A stretch of DNA of 64,000 bases from Chelativorans sp. AA-79 (GTDB taxonomy: Bacteria > Pseudomonadota > Alphaproteobacteria > Rhizobiales > Rhizobiaceae): the NCBI RefSeq assembly GCF_029457495.1, contig NZ_CP120361.1, forward strand, positions 5,098,001 through 5,162,000, read 5' to 3'. The number at the start of each line of letters is the position of its first letter. The stretch's first letter is position 1. Positions 1 to 9,404 of the stretch are shown in pieces. The position numbers were made by a program, and so were the translations under genes. The notes below the pieces were generated by a model. That model saw only the letters and a program-made list of their open reading frames with translations, did not search any database and was not told the origin of the DNA.

Positions 1-1
1 G

Positions 2-586
2 CCCAGGCGCCGCGGCAATTCGGCACAGCCGGTTGCAGCGGCGCAAGGCGATGCGTTGGTCAGGGCACATTCGCCGATCATCGGCCCAGCAAATGCTCCC
101 GTGACGATCGTGGAATTTCTTGACCCGTCCTGCGAAGCATGCAGGGCTTTCTAGCCAGCCGTTAAGCAGATCATGGCGAATTTCCCTGACGAAACGCGCC
201 TTGTCATCCGATACACGCCCTTCCATGAGGGATCGGAGGAAGCCGTCAGGATACTGGAAGCGGCCCGTCTTCAGGACCGCTACGAACCCGTTCTGGAAGC
301 GCTGCTGGCGCAACAGCCGGAATGGGCCGTGCATGGTGCGCCAGATCTCGAAAAAGCCTGGGAGATTGCAGGGGCGGCAGGACTGGACGTCGACCAGGCA
401 CGGCGTGAGATGTCCTCGGCCGAGATCGACGCCGTTCTTGAGCAGGACCTGGCCGACGTCCAAAGCAACAACGTCCGCCAGACGCCAACTTTTTTCGTTA
501 ATGGCAGACCGCTGGAATCCTTCGGCCCGCAACAACTCTTCGATCTGGTGCGTGAAGAGGTGGAGACCGCCAGAGCAACGCAATAG
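2..586 (+). pseudogene. DsbA-like thioredoxin-fold protein, interrupted by an in-frame amber codon, 5' end outside window
   Basis: Reading frame 2 is open from the window edge and encodes a thioredoxin-fold DsbA-family protein: VTIVEFLDPSCEAC, then after the stop the helical insert and the cis-proline segment RQTPTFFVNGRPLESFG before the stop at 584-586. A TAG codon at 152-154 falls five codons after the active site start (CEAC-R-A-F-stop), where relatives have an aromatic residue, so a single base change (for example TAC or TAT to TAG) explains it. The part after the stop could restart at the ATG at 173 but would lack the CxxC pair and the first beta strand, so it should have no oxidoreductase activity. 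The family acts in the periplasm. I call it a recent pseudogene; a sequencing error is the main alternative. Confidence 0.75.
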
Positions 587-628
587 CGAGCGATCAAGAT
601 CGACAAACACCCACATCGAATCTACGTT

Positions 629-651
629 GACCCTGTATTCGCTACAGGGTC
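629..651. promoter_or_regulatory. MerR-type operator before the regulator gene
   Basis: A perfect 9-bp inverted repeat, GACCCTGTA and TACAGGGTC, is separated by 5 bases (TTCGC) and ends 5 bases before the ATG at 657. The preceding TT makes a TTGACC -35 element. ACCCTGTA/TACAGGGT dyads of this kind are typical for metal-responsive MerR regulators such as CadR and PbrR. Its place over the start site suggests autoregulation. Confidence 0.65.
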
Positions 652-656
652 ACACC

Positions 657-1073
657 ATGAACTCATCCATTCTGACGATAGGCCACCTTGCAAGGCAAAC
701 CGGCACCAAAGTAGAGACGATCCGGTTCTACGAGAAAAATGGCCTCCTACCGCAACCTTCCCGCACGGGGGGAAACTACCGCTCTTACGAGCAGGATCAC
801 CTTAATCGGCTGAGCTTCATCCGGCGTGCACGAGAGCTCGGCTTCTCGCTCGATCAGATCAGGGAATTCCTCAACCTCGCTGACGATCGTTCGCAATCCT
901 GCGCCGCCGTCGATGCGATCGCTAAGGCACATCGGAAGGAGGTCGAGCGAAAAATCGAAGACCTGGTTGCGCTCAAGTCCGAACTGGACAGGATGATTGA
1001 CCAGTGTGGATGCGGCCTGGTCGCAGATTGCAAGATAATAGAGAGCCTGTCTCCGCTGCCAGCGAGAACCTAA
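657..1073 (+). CDS. MerR-family metal-responsive regulator (CadR/ZntR-like)
   Basis: The 138-residue protein has the MerR winged-helix start (TIGHLARQTGTKVETIRFYEK, residues about 6-26), the dimerisation helix, and cysteines in the usual metal-sensing places: Cys near 79 at the start of the long helix and a C-terminal loop with CGCG and DCKII. MerR regulators sit on over-spaced promoters and untwist them when the metal binds. The ligand pattern fits a divalent soft metal (Cd, Pb, Zn) better than CueR, whose short C-x7-C loop is seen in the other MerR protein at 24200. Start chosen at 657 because the helix-turn-helix begins there; a dyad operator lies immediately upstream. The metal resistance gene it should control is not recognisable nearby, perhaps lost through the downstream insertion sequences. 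Confidence 0.85.
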   Translation: MNSSILTIGHLARQTGTKVETIRFYEKNGLLPQPSRTGGNYRSYEQDHLNRLSFIRRARELGFSLDQIREFLNLADDRSQSCAAVDAIAKAHRKEVERKIEDLVALKSELDRMIDQCGCGLVADCKIIESLSPLPART

Positions 1074-1556
1074 TGACCTGTGCTCCCTGCAGCAGTCGGG
1101 CTTCTCGCTGCCAAGATCTTCGCGGCTATCGGTGACGTAATCATCTGGATCACGGCGGAGAAGGCGGCAGGCACGGCAATTTCCGATAGCAGGCCGGGTG
1201 CCGCCACGAACATCTTGGGCGCATGCAAGTGCATCCCGCCTTCGCGGAGCAGAGAATGTCGGCTCTTCGCTAATCCATCTTGCAAGCCGACAGTCAGCTT
1301 CCCATCTGTGGACACCCCGTAAGACGCAAGCGGTTTCTTGAAGGTTTGCGTAGTCGGATGCTGCCATCTGTCCGGCCTCTGATGCAGCACCAGAGGCTGC
1401 GGGCCCGTATGGGAGTTCGCGGACCGGATCCATATCACCCACAGCGTGCTCAAGGCACAGTGGGAATCCCTGGTTTTCCGGCCCGGTCTCGCCGACTGTT
1501 GCGCCATACCTTCTTTCGACCGACTCCGTCTCCGACGACCTCTGGCCTGCCTTGGC
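1074..1556. other. Region without recognisable gene between merR and IS110 remnant
   Basis: Open frames exist on both strands, including one of 145 codons on the minus strand, but none has a recognisable family, a good ribosome binding site, or a convincing composition. It may be the remains of a gene regulated by the adjacent MerR protein. Confidence 0.4.
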
Positions 1557-2589
1557 TTACGCCGTAGCAGCGACCGGAGCTTTGTAATCCTCTTGCTTGA
1601 TGAGCAGCGCCCAGACGATCCGCGCCGTCTTGTTGGCCAGTGCGACCGTGACCAGCATACGCGGCTTGCGAGCCATCATCTACTCAAGCCATGAACTGGC
1701 CGGCGCGCCTCGTTTGCTCGCCTGAAGCACGACAGCACTGCAGCCGATGATGAGAAGGCGCCGCAACGTTCGTTCGCCCATCTTGGTGATCGATCCCCAG
1801 CTTTTGCTTGCCTCCCGTCGAGAGCTGCCGTGGCGCCAGGCCCAACCAGGCGGCGAAGTCTCTTCCTCTGGTGAACGTCTCGGCCGGCGGAGCCAGGGCG
1901 GCAATCGCGGTGGCCGTGATCGGACCCACGCCAGGTATGGTCATGAGCCGTCTGGCGATCGTGTCCTCGCGGGCGCGCCGGGCGATCTCCTTGTCCAGTT
2001 CATCGATCTTTGAGTTCAACTCCTCCAGCAGGCCGAGCATCGTGCGGAACATGGGCCTGGCTGCCTCTGGAAGCGATGAGCCTATTGCGCCCTCGAGCAG
2101 GTCGCTGAGCATTGCCACATGCGAGGGACCTTTTGGTGCGACCCAGCCATACTCTGTCAGATGCCCGCGGATGGCGTTGATCAACTGGGTTCGCTGCCGC
2201 ACCAGAAGATCGCGGGTTCGGAACACCAAGGCTGATGCCTGCTGCTCCTCGCTCTTGATCGCCACGAACCGCATGCTGGGGCGCTGGGCAGCCTCGCAGA
2301 TGGCCTCGGCATCGACCGCATCGTTCTTGTTCCGCTTCACAAAGGGCTTCACGTAGGCAGGCGGGATCAGCTTCACTTCGTGACCTATCTGGGTGAGTTC
2401 GCGGGCCCAGTGATGCGCACCGCCGCAGGCCTCCAACGCTACCAGGCACCGTGGCTGCCGAGTGAAAAACTCCAGCAACTTTGTGCGACCGATCTTCCGG
2501 CTGAACAGCGCTCGACCGCTCGCGTCTGCGCCATGCGCATGGAACACGTTCTTCGCAATATCCAGACCGATTGTGCTAACTTCCGACAT
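1557..2589 (-). pseudogene. IS110-family transposase, frameshifted and with a nonsense codon
   Basis: The gene starts at 2589 after a strong AGGAGG and encodes an IS110-type DEDD transposase: N-terminal RuvC-like domain (STIGLDIAKNVFHAHG, residues 5-20; VALEACGGAHHWA; KNDAVDAEAI) and the C-terminal transposase_20 domain (MTIPGVGPITATAIAAL, FAAWLGLAPRQLSTGGK). One extra base in the C run at 1795-1798 shifts the frame just after GGKQKLG; the continuation (SITKMGERTLRRLLIIG) is in the next frame. That frame then meets TAG at 1680-1682 before MMARKPRM and ends with the usual tail at the TAA at 1557-1559. Two independent lesions mean the copy is dead. IS110 elements have no terminal inverted repeats, so the ends of the element cannot be placed from one copy. 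Confidence 0.85.
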
Positions 2590-3092
2590 GGGCGCCTCCT
2601 CAAGTGTTCAACACCTCCACTTTGGCACATCGATGCCGTCGGGGGGGCGTTCACCCCATCACCCCAAAGCAGACGTCGGTCGCCATCCTAGCGAACGGTA
2701 GTAAGTCCCATAAAGTCGCCACGCTCATCGAATCAGTCAGATGGGATCGGGGCAGTCGTCCGTGCTCGGACTTGGCGGGGAGGACCGCCACCGCCGTTCT
2801 CGTCACATGGGGAAAGGTAGGTCAAGGTGGTTTTGGTCGTTGCTTCATGGCGGTCATTCGTAGCCTCTGATCATCGGGATTTCGGGCGAGCCTTTATCGT
2901 CATGCGCGCATTTGCTCCACGCGCAAACCTCACATCCCGGTCGCCGTCATCAACGGCTGCACCAACATTCCGCTTTCAGCGGCAGGGCTCGGGAGACGGA
3001 ACCATTCTGCATTGCGGCATACAGGCCAGGAGAACGGACGGTCCGTCAGCCCGATTTCTTCGTCGCTGATCAGGCCACGAAGAAAGGGAAAA
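2590..3092. other. Non-coding or decayed spacer between two IS110 elements
   Basis: About 500 bases between the upstream end of the first IS110 gene and the 3' end of the second. Short open frames occur in all phases but none looks like a known protein. It probably holds the untranslated ends of both insertion sequences. Confidence 0.4.
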
Positions 3093-4274
3093 TCACGCGG
3101 CTTTCATTACGACGCCGTCGGGGAGCACGCCTTGGGTGACGTATTTCCACAGCGCCACGAGGAGTTTTCGCGCCAGCGCGGCGATCATGACCTTCTTCAG
3201 CCTACCACCTTGCGGGCCGGTTCGTGCGTGGAACCATCGTGCAAGACGGCTTTCGGGCTGATGTCGTAACCACAGCCAGGCGAGTTCGATCATTGCCGTG
3301 CGCAGGCGCGGGTTGCCCGCCTGCGAGATGCCTTGTTCCCGATTGATCGATCCACTTCGCCACGGGGTCGGGGCCAGTCCCGCATACGACGCAATCTGCC
3401 GTCGGTTCTCATATCTGCGGAAAAGGCCTTCGGCCACCATGACAGAGGCGAACTCGGGTCCGATCCCTCTGATCTTCATGAGCAAAGAACCTGCGTTTAC
3501 GGTGCTAACCGTAGCATTTTCGCTGGCGCTTGGAGCGACACACTGCTCGGCCAACTCGAGCCGGGCTTCCTCGATCGCCTTCATCTGGGCGAGGAGCAGT
3601 TCCAAACGATCCAGCATGCGTTCAAGCTGATGCTTCAGGTTGTGCCCAAGGGCACGGCCGTCTCCCGTCCGCAGTTCGGTGAGACGCTCACGTCTGTTCG
3701 GCCGCATGGGTTCATAGTCACGAATTCCCTGCGATAGCAGAAGGCCCTTCATCCGGTTCACGGGCCGTACGCGCTCGGCGATCAGTTCGCGGCGCTCGCG
3801 GGTCAGGCGGCGGCGATCCTCATCTCCGGGATTGATCGGCCTGACCATCGAGCAGACGCGCGGATCGCCGCGGAGCCAAGCCATCAGCGTTCTGAGCAAC
3901 ATCTCACCGTCGATCTTGTCGGTCTTCGCGTTCCGTGCCCGTCGAGGTTGGGCGATCGACGCCGGATCGACGATGTGGCTTTGCACTCCGGCAGCTTCCA
4001 ATGCCCGGTGGAGCCAAAACCCTTCGTATCCAGCTTCCTGAATGGAGATGACCGGGACATCGTGCCCCAGTTCCCGGCTGGCCTTCATGCGGAATTCCGA
4101 GAGCTTCACCAACAAGTCTTCAAGATCTCCGCCGGCAACCAAATAGCGTGACATTCGGGCGTGGTTAGTGGGGCGAATCACCGTTACCAACCATTTGGAT
4201 CGGGACAATTCCAGTGAAACGAGAACAGCCTCGGGAACGCTCCTGGGGAAAACAAAATTGGCAATCTTCTCCAT
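3093..4274 (-). CDS. IS110-family transposase, apparently intact
   Basis: This 393-residue protein belongs to the IS110/IS1111 DEDD transposases. The N-terminal part has the RuvC-like core (VLVSLELSRSKWLVTVIRP; ISIQEAGYEGFWLHRALE; KTDKIDGEMLLRTL) and the C-terminal part the transposase_20 helix-hairpin-helix region (MKIRGIGPEFASVMVAEG, IASYAGLAPTPWRSGS, NPRLRTAMIELAW). It is only distantly similar to the damaged IS110 gene at 1557-2589, so these are two different elements. I start it at 4274 (MEKIANF); an in-frame ATG 11 codons upstream is possible. Its 5' end is about 200 bases before trbB and points away from it, so the element lies where coupling-protein or relaxase genes often precede trbB. 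DEDD transposases of this family move through an RNA-guided bridge mechanism that uses a non-coding end, which I could not delimit. Confidence 0.88.
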   Translation of the reverse strand: MEKIANFVFPRSVPEAVLVSLELSRSKWLVTVIRPTNHARMSRYLVAGGDLEDLLVKLSEFRMKASRELGHDVPVISIQEAGYEGFWLHRALEAAGVQSHIVDPASIAQPRRARNAKTDKIDGEMLLRTLMAWLRGDPRVCSMVRPINPGDEDRRRLTRERRELIAERVRPVNRMKGLLLSQGIRDYEPMRPNRRERLTELRTGDGRALGHNLKHQLERMLDRLELLLAQMKAIEEARLELAEQCVAPSASENATVSTVNAGSLLMKIRGIGPEFASVMVAEGLFRRYENRRQIASYAGLAPTPWRSGSINREQGISQAGNPRLRTAMIELAWLWLRHQPESRLARWFHARTGPQGGRLKKVMIAALARKLLVALWKYVTQGVLPDGVVMKAA

Positions 4275-4481
4275 AGTGGTAGTCCTATTTCTGCATAAAC
4301 TTCGCAAACGTTCTCAAAAGCACGCTGCTGTTTCCAGAGCACGACATTTTCCCCATGGAATCTGTATTTTTATCCCACACTACTACGACGGTCGAAACTT
4401 GTTGAAACGACCTGATTTGGGTCTCTTTTAGTCATCCCCATCCGGGGATCATCTCTCACCGCCCCGGTGGAACGGGACGAG

Positions 4482-5480
4482 ATGGCAGGCATCAACCACA
4501 CACAGGCAACGGTGGATCGCGGCGCGCGCATGCTCCGGACGGCGCTCGGGCCTGCCATCTCAACCCTGTTGCAAGATTCTTCCGTGGTCGAGGTCATGCT
4601 GAACCCGGACGGTCGGATCTGGGTCGACCGGCTATCTGAAGGACTGGCCGACACGGGCGAGATGCTTTCCGCCGCTGACGGCGAGCGCATCGTGCGCCTG
4701 GTCGCCCATCATGTCGGCGTCGAAGTCCACACCCGCAGTCCCCGCGTCTCGGCCGAACTGCCCGAGACCGGCGAGCGCTTCGAGGGGCTGCTTCCTCCGG
4801 TCGTGGCCGCACCGGCCTTCGCCATCCGCAAACCCGCCGTCGCCGTCTTCACGCTCGACGACTATGTGCGCGCCGGCATCATGACCGCCGATCAGGCCGT
4901 GACGCTGCGCGAAGCCGTCGCGGCCCGCGCCAATATCCTCGTCGCTGGCGGCACCTCGACCGGCAAGACCACGCTGACCAATGCGCTCCTCGCCGAGGTG
5001 GCGAAGACCGCCGATCGCGTCGTCATCATCGAAGACACCCGCGAACTCCAATGTGCGGCACCCAACCTCGTCGCCATGCGCACGAAGGATGGCGTCGCCA
5101 CGCTCTCCGATCTCGTCCGCTCCTCCCTGCGCCTGCGCCCCGACCGTATCCCCATCGGCGAGGTACGCGGCGCCGAAGCGCTCGACCTTTTGAAAGCCTG
5201 GGGTACCGGCCATCCCGGCGGCATCGGCACGATCCACGCCGGAACCGGCATCGGCGCGCTGCGCCGCCTCGAACAGCTCATCCAGGAGGCCGTCGTCACC
5301 GTGCCGCGCGCGATGATCGCGGAAACCATCGACCTCGTTGCTGTCCTGGCCGGTCGCGGTTCCGCACGCCGCCTTGCCGAACTCGCCCGCGTCGAAGGGC
5401 TTGGGCCGGACGGCGACTACCGGATTTCTCCCGCCTTTTCAGAAACCGACGCCACTCTCAACACTGGAGAACCTGCATGA
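4482..5480 (+). CDS. trbB: Conjugal transfer ATPase TrbB (VirB11-like)
   Basis: TrbB is the hexameric cytoplasmic ATPase that powers assembly of the mating-pair type IV secretion system. The 332-residue protein has the VirB11 N-terminal domain ([16 protein letters not shown]), a Walker A motif GGTSTGKTT near residue 157, the Asp box (IIEDTRELQ), and Walker B/His box segments ([23 protein letters not shown], in pieces). I chose the ATG at 4482 because GGGACGAG lies just upstream; an earlier in-frame start at 4467 is less likely. It opens a tightly packed ten-gene trb operon and its stop overlaps the start of trbC (ATGA). The 200 bases upstream contain a small dyad (ATCCCC-ATCC-GGGGAT at 4437-4452) but no recognisable gene. 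Confidence 0.95.
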   Translation: MAGINHTQATVDRGARMLRTALGPAISTLLQDSSVVEVMLNPDGRIWVDRLSEGLADTGEMLSAADGERIVRLVAHHVGVEVHTRSPRVSAELPETGERFEGLLPPVVAAPAFAIRKPAVAVFTLDDYVRAGIMTADQAVTLREAVAARANILVAGGTSTGKTTLTNALLAEVAKTADRVVIIEDTRELQCAAPNLVAMRTKDGVATLSDLVRSSLRLRPDRIPIGEVRGAEALDLLKAWGTGHPGGIGTIHAGTGIGALRRLEQLIQEAVVTVPRAMIAETIDLVAVLAGRGSARRLAELARVEGLGPDGDYRISPAFSETDATLNTGEPA

Positions 5481-5806
5481 TCCGTCGTGCCTTCCGCATC
5501 CGCCACCATATCGCAACCGCATCGGCCTTCGGCTGGTTGAGCTTGGCGACGTCCCCGGCATGGGCCTCCGGCTCCTCCATGCCATGGGAGGCTCCGCTCG
5601 AATCCATTCTGCAATCCGTCGAAGGCCCGGTGGCCAAGATCGTCGCGGTGATCATCATCATCGTCACCGGGCTGACGCTGGCCTTCGGCGATACCGGCGG
5701 CGGCTTCCGCCGGCTGATCCAGATCGTTTTCGGCATCTCAATCGCCTTCGCGGCGTCGAGCTTCTTCCTGTCGTTCTTCTCCTTCGGCGGCGGGGCGCTG
5801 GTCTGA
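5477..5806 (+). CDS. trbC: Conjugal transfer pilin TrbC
   Basis: TrbC is the VirB2-like pilin that is processed and assembled into the conjugative pilus. The 109-residue precursor has a long signal region ending at about PAWA-SG (residues 29-30), then two hydrophobic segments (VAKIVAVIIIIVTGLTLAF and IVFGISIAFAASSFFLSFF) separated by a short polar hairpin, as in all VirB2/TrbC pilins. The ATG overlaps the trbB stop by four bases and the stop overlaps the trbD start (TGATG), indicating translational coupling. The size and topology fit the family; the sequence is too short for finer statements. Confidence 0.93.
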   Translation: MIRRAFRIRHHIATASAFGWLSLATSPAWASGSSMPWEAPLESILQSVEGPVAKIVAVIIIIVTGLTLAFGDTGGGFRRLIQIVFGISIAFAASSFFLSFFSFGGGALV

Positions 5807-6087
5807 TGGCCGTGAGCTTCGAGGCCCTCGATACCGTGCCCGGCTTCAGCGTGCCCGTTCACCGCGCCCTGACCGAGCCGATCCTGCTCGGCGGCGCACC
5901 GCGCTCCGTCGCGATCCTCAACGGGACGCTCGCCGGTGCCGTCGGCCTCGGCCTCCAGCTCTGGCTGGCTGGCATCCTGATCTGGGCGGTCGGCCACATC
6001 GCCGCCGTCTGGGCCGCCAAGCGCGATCCGCTCTTCGTCGAGGTCGCGCGCCGCCATCTGCGCATTCCCGGTCATCTTTCGGTGTGA
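5806..6087 (+). CDS. trbD: Conjugal transfer protein TrbD (VirB3-like)
   Basis: TrbD is a short inner-membrane protein of the mating-pair channel, equivalent to VirB3. The 93-residue product has the conserved start VPVHRALTEPILLGGAPR, where the xHRALTxP motif is a family signature, followed by a hydrophobic hairpin (about residues 38-68) and a C-terminal stretch RDPLFVEVARRHLR that matches the usual DPxxxxVxxRH ending. It overlaps trbC by one base and lies 10 bases before trbE, with which VirB3-type proteins interact (they are sometimes fused to VirB4). Confidence 0.93.
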   Translation: MAVSFEALDTVPGFSVPVHRALTEPILLGGAPRSVAILNGTLAGAVGLGLQLWLAGILIWAVGHIAAVWAAKRDPLFVEVARRHLRIPGHLSV

Positions 6088-6097
6088 GGCAAGAACC

Positions 6098-8608
6098 ATG
6101 ATGAATCTTTCGGAATACCGCCGCACCGCATCGCGCCTCGCCGATTATCTGCCCTGGGTGGCGCTGGTCGGAGAGGGCGTCGTCCTCAACAAGGACGGCT
6201 CGTTCCAACGCACGGCGAAGTTTCGCGGGCCGGATCTGGATTCCGCCGTCGCGGCCGAACTGGTCGCCGTGGCCGGACGGCTGAACAACGCCTTCCGCCG
6301 TCTCGGCTCCGGCTGGGCCATCTTCGTCGAGGCGCAGCGGTCGGAAGCCGCGACCTATCCCGACAGCCAGTTCCCCGATCCGGCCTCGGCGCTGGTCGAT
6401 GCCGAACGCAAGGCCGCTTTCGAGGAGGAAGGCAGCCATTTCGTCTCCGGCTACTTTCTCACCTTCCTGTGGCTTCCGCCCGCAGAAGATGCCGCGCGCT
6501 CGGAGTCCTGGCTTTACGAGGGCCGCGAGACCTCGGGCGTGAACCCATGGGAACTGGTGCGCGGCTTCATCGACCGCACCGACCGCGTGCTGGCGCTGCT
6601 CGACGGCTTCATGCCGGAATGCCGTTGGCTCGATGACGCAGGCACGCTGACCTACCTGCATTCAACGATTTCGACCAACCAGCACCGCGTCTGCATGCCG
6701 GAAACCCCGATCTATCTCGATGCGCTGCTGGCCGATCAGCCGCTGACCGGCGGGCTGGAGCCGCGCCTCGGTAATCAACACCTTCGCGTCTTGACGATCA
6801 CCGGCTTTCCCGGCACGACCACGCCGGGCCTGCTCGATGAGATGAACCGGCTGGCCTTTCCCTATCGCTGGTCCACCCGCGCCATCCTCATGGACAAGAC
6901 CGACGCGACCCGGCTGCTGACGAAGATCAGGCGGCAATGGTTCGCCAAGCGCAAGAGCATCGCCGCGATCATCAAGGAGGTGATGACCAACGAGCAATCC
7001 GCGCTGGTGGACACCGATGCCGCGAACAAGGCGGCCGACGCCGATATGGCCTTGCAGGAACTCGGCGCCGACATGGCAGGAATGGCCTATGTCACCGCGA
7101 CCGTCACCGTCTGGGACGAAGACGCCCGCCACGCCGACGAAAAGCTGCGGCTGGTCGAAAAGATCATCCAGTCCCGCGATTTCAGCGTCATGGTCGAGAC
7201 GGTCAATGCCGTCGACGCCTGGCTCGGCAGCTTGCCCGGACATGCCTATGCGAATGTCCGGCAACCGCCGGTCTCGACGCTCAACCTTGCCCACATGGTC
7301 CCCTCGTCCGCCGTGTGGGCGGGGCCGGAACGGGACGATCACTTCGGCGCACCCCCGCTGCTTTACGGCAGGACCGAAGGATCGACCCCGTTCCGGCTGT
7401 CCCTTCATATCGGCGATGTGGGCCATACCCTCGTGGTCGGTCCTACCGGCGCCGGCAAGTCGGTGCTGCTGGCGCTGATGGCCTTGCAGTTCCGGCGCTA
7501 CGCGCGCTCACAGGTCTTCGCCTTCGACTTCGGCGGCAGTATCCGTGCGGCAGCGCTCGCCATGGGTGGCGACTGGCACGATCTCGGCGGCGAGTTGACC
7601 GACGCTTCCGAAACGTCCGTTTCGCTGCAACCCCTGGCGCGCATCCACGAGACGGCCGAACGGGCCTGGGCCGCCGACTGGATCGTGGCGATCCTGACGC
7701 GCGAGAACATCCAGATCACCCCGGAGGTAAAGGAGCACATCTGGACGGCCCTGACCTCGCTCGCTTCGGCTCCGGTCGGGGAGCGCACCATCACCGGCCT
7801 TGCCGTGCTGCTGCAGTCCAATGACCTGAAACAGGCGCTGCGTTCCTATTGCGTCGGTGGTCCCTACGGACGCCTTCTCGATGCGGAGACAGAGCATTTG
7901 GGATCGGCCGACGTGCAGGCGTTCGAGATCGAGGGCCTGGTCGGGACCGGCGCGGCGCCCGCCGTCCTCTCCTATCTGTTTCATCGCATCGGCGACCGGC
8001 TGGACGGGCGGCCGACGCTGCTCATCATCGACGAGGGCTGGCTGGCGCTCGATGACGAAGGCTTTGCAGACCAGCTTCGGGAATGGCTCAAGACCCTGCG
8101 CAAGAAGAACGCCAGCGTCATCTTTGCCACCCAGTCGCTCAGTGACATCGACAATTCCGCCATCGCGCCGGCGATCATCGAAAGCTGCCCGACGCGGCTG
8201 TTGCTGCCGAACGAGCGCGCCATCGAGCCGCAGATCACGGACATCTATCGCCGCTTCGGCCTCAACGACAGGCAGATCGAGATCCTCGCACGGGCGACGC
8301 CCAAGCGGGACTACTACTGCCAGTCGCGGCGCGGCAACCGCCTGTTCGACCTCGGCTTGTCGGAAGTCGGGCTGGCGCTTTGCGCCGCCTCGGCCAAATC
8401 CGATCAGGCCCTGATCAGCGAAATCCTCATTGAGCATGGCCGCGAGGGATTCCTCGCCGCCTGGCTGAAGGCGCGTGGCGTCGAATGGGCTGCCGACCTC
8501 ATCCCGGACCTCGGCAATCTCGCGACCGACACCGAGGACCTGCCGGCCTTCATCTTCGATGAGGACGCATTCGAGTTCACCCTGGAAGAAGAGGAGATTA
8601 CCCCATGA
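6098..8608 (+). CDS. trbE: Conjugal transfer ATPase TrbE (VirB4-like)
   Basis: TrbE is the large VirB4-type ATPase of the transfer channel. The 836-residue protein has the CagE_TrbE_VirB N-terminal domain (MMNLSEYRRTASRLADYLPW onward), a Walker A motif GPTGAGKSVLL near residue 448, a Walker B segment LLIIDEGWLAL near residue 643, and the downstream motifs ASVIFATQSLSDI and ESCPTRLLLPNE that are typical of VirB4. Length and motif spacing are normal for the family and no frame damage is visible. The stop overlaps the trbJ start (ATGA). Confidence 0.96.
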   Translation: MMNLSEYRRTASRLADYLPWVALVGEGVVLNKDGSFQRTAKFRGPDLDSAVAAELVAVAGRLNNAFRRLGSGWAIFVEAQRSEAATYPDSQFPDPASALVDAERKAAFEEEGSHFVSGYFLTFLWLPPAEDAARSESWLYEGRETSGVNPWELVRGFIDRTDRVLALLDGFMPECRWLDDAGTLTYLHSTISTNQHRVCMPETPIYLDALLADQPLTGGLEPRLGNQHLRVLTITGFPGTTTPGLLDEMNRLAFPYRWSTRAILMDKTDATRLLTKIRRQWFAKRKSIAAIIKEVMTNEQSALVDTDAANKAADADMALQELGADMAGMAYVTATVTVWDEDARHADEKLRLVEKIIQSRDFSVMVETVNAVDAWLGSLPGHAYANVRQPPVSTLNLAHMVPSSAVWAGPERDDHFGAPPLLYGRTEGSTPFRLSLHIGDVGHTLVVGPTGAGKSVLLALMALQFRRYARSQVFAFDFGGSIRAAALAMGGDWHDLGGELTDASETSVSLQPLARIHETAERAWAADWIVAILTRENIQITPEVKEHIWTALTSLASAPVGERTITGLAVLLQSNDLKQALRSYCVGGPYGRLLDAETEHLGSADVQAFEIEGLVGTGAAPAVLSYLFHRIGDRLDGRPTLLIIDEGWLALDDEGFADQLREWLKTLRKKNASVIFATQSLSDIDNSAIAPAIIESCPTRLLLPNERAIEPQITDIYRRFGLNDRQIEILARATPKRDYYCQSRRGNRLFDLGLSEVGLALCAASAKSDQALISEILIEHGREGFLAAWLKARGVEWAADLIPDLGNLATDTEDLPAFIFDEDAFEFTLEEEEITP

Positions 8609-9387
8609 CGCGCACAAAGACCCGGATGTCCCGCATGGCCGGCGCTTCGGCGCTCGCCCTTGCGCTCGCCGCACCGCTGGCGCTCGCGCCGGTCTTCACC
8701 AACCCGGCCCACGCCTTCCTCGGCGGGTTCGGTCGGATCGTCTATGACCCGACCAACCACGCCGAGAACCTGCTGACCGCCGCCCGCACGCTGGAGCAGA
8801 TCAACAACCAGATCACCTCGCTTCAGAACGAGGCGCAGATGCTGATCAACCAGGCCCGTAATCTGGCCAGCCTGCCGCATTCATCGCTTCAGCAGCTCCA
8901 GCAGAACGTCCAGCGGACCCAGCAGCTTCTCGGGCAGGCCCAGAACATCGCCTTCGACGTCCAGAACATCGATCAGATGTTCCAGCAGGATTACGGCAAG
9001 CTCTCCTTGACCGCGACCGACACCCAGATGATCGCCGATGCCCGCGACCGCTGGGAAAACACGGTCGGCGGCTTGCAGGACGCCATGCGCGTGCAGGCCG
9101 GCGTCGTCGGCAACATCGACAGCAATCGCACGCAAATGTCGGAGCTGGTCGGCCAGAGTCAGGGCGCGACCGGCGCTCTGCAAGCCACGCAGGCCGGCAA
9201 TCAGCTTCTCGCCCTCCAGTCGCAGCAGCTTTCCGATCTGATCGCGGTCATCGCGGCGAACGGTCGTGCCGATGCGCTGACCGAGGCTGAGCGCGCCACC
9301 GCCGCTGAGCAGGGCCGCATCCAGCGCGAACGGTTCCTGACGCCCGGCTCCGGCTACCAGCCCGGCAACGCGCAGATGTTCAACTGA
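8605..9387 (+). CDS. trbJ: Conjugal transfer protein TrbJ (VirB5-like)
   Basis: TrbJ is a periplasmic VirB5-like component, thought to sit at the pilus tip. The 260-residue precursor has a signal peptide with a hydrophobic core (ASALALALAAPLALAPVF) and likely cleavage after AHA near residue 37, followed by a helical, Gln-rich body (IDQINNQITSL-type repeats, LQQLQQNVQRTQQLLGQAQ) and the C-terminal LTPGSGYQPG segment found across the family. Coupled to trbE by a four-base overlap and followed by the trbK gene after 17 bases. Confidence 0.93.
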   Translation: MTRTKTRMSRMAGASALALALAAPLALAPVFTNPAHAFLGGFGRIVYDPTNHAENLLTAARTLEQINNQITSLQNEAQMLINQARNLASLPHSSLQQLQQNVQRTQQLLGQAQNIAFDVQNIDQMFQQDYGKLSLTATDTQMIADARDRWENTVGGLQDAMRVQAGVVGNIDSNRTQMSELVGQSQGATGALQATQAGNQLLALQSQQLSDLIAVIAANGRADALTEAERATAAEQGRIQRERFLTPGSGYQPGNAQMFN

Positions 9388-9404
9388 GGCCGGGAGGGAA
9401 GATC

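Noticed and set aside
2..1682. UAG recoding as a sense codon, because two in-frame TAG codons occur in known families
   Set aside because: One is in a DsbA-like gene and one in an already frameshifted transposase; other genes in the window use TAG as normal stop, and no suppressor tRNA is seen.
5051..5806. Long overlapping Arg-rich frames across the trb, copper and infB genes
   Set aside because: They are products of high GC content in other frames of well-supported genes.
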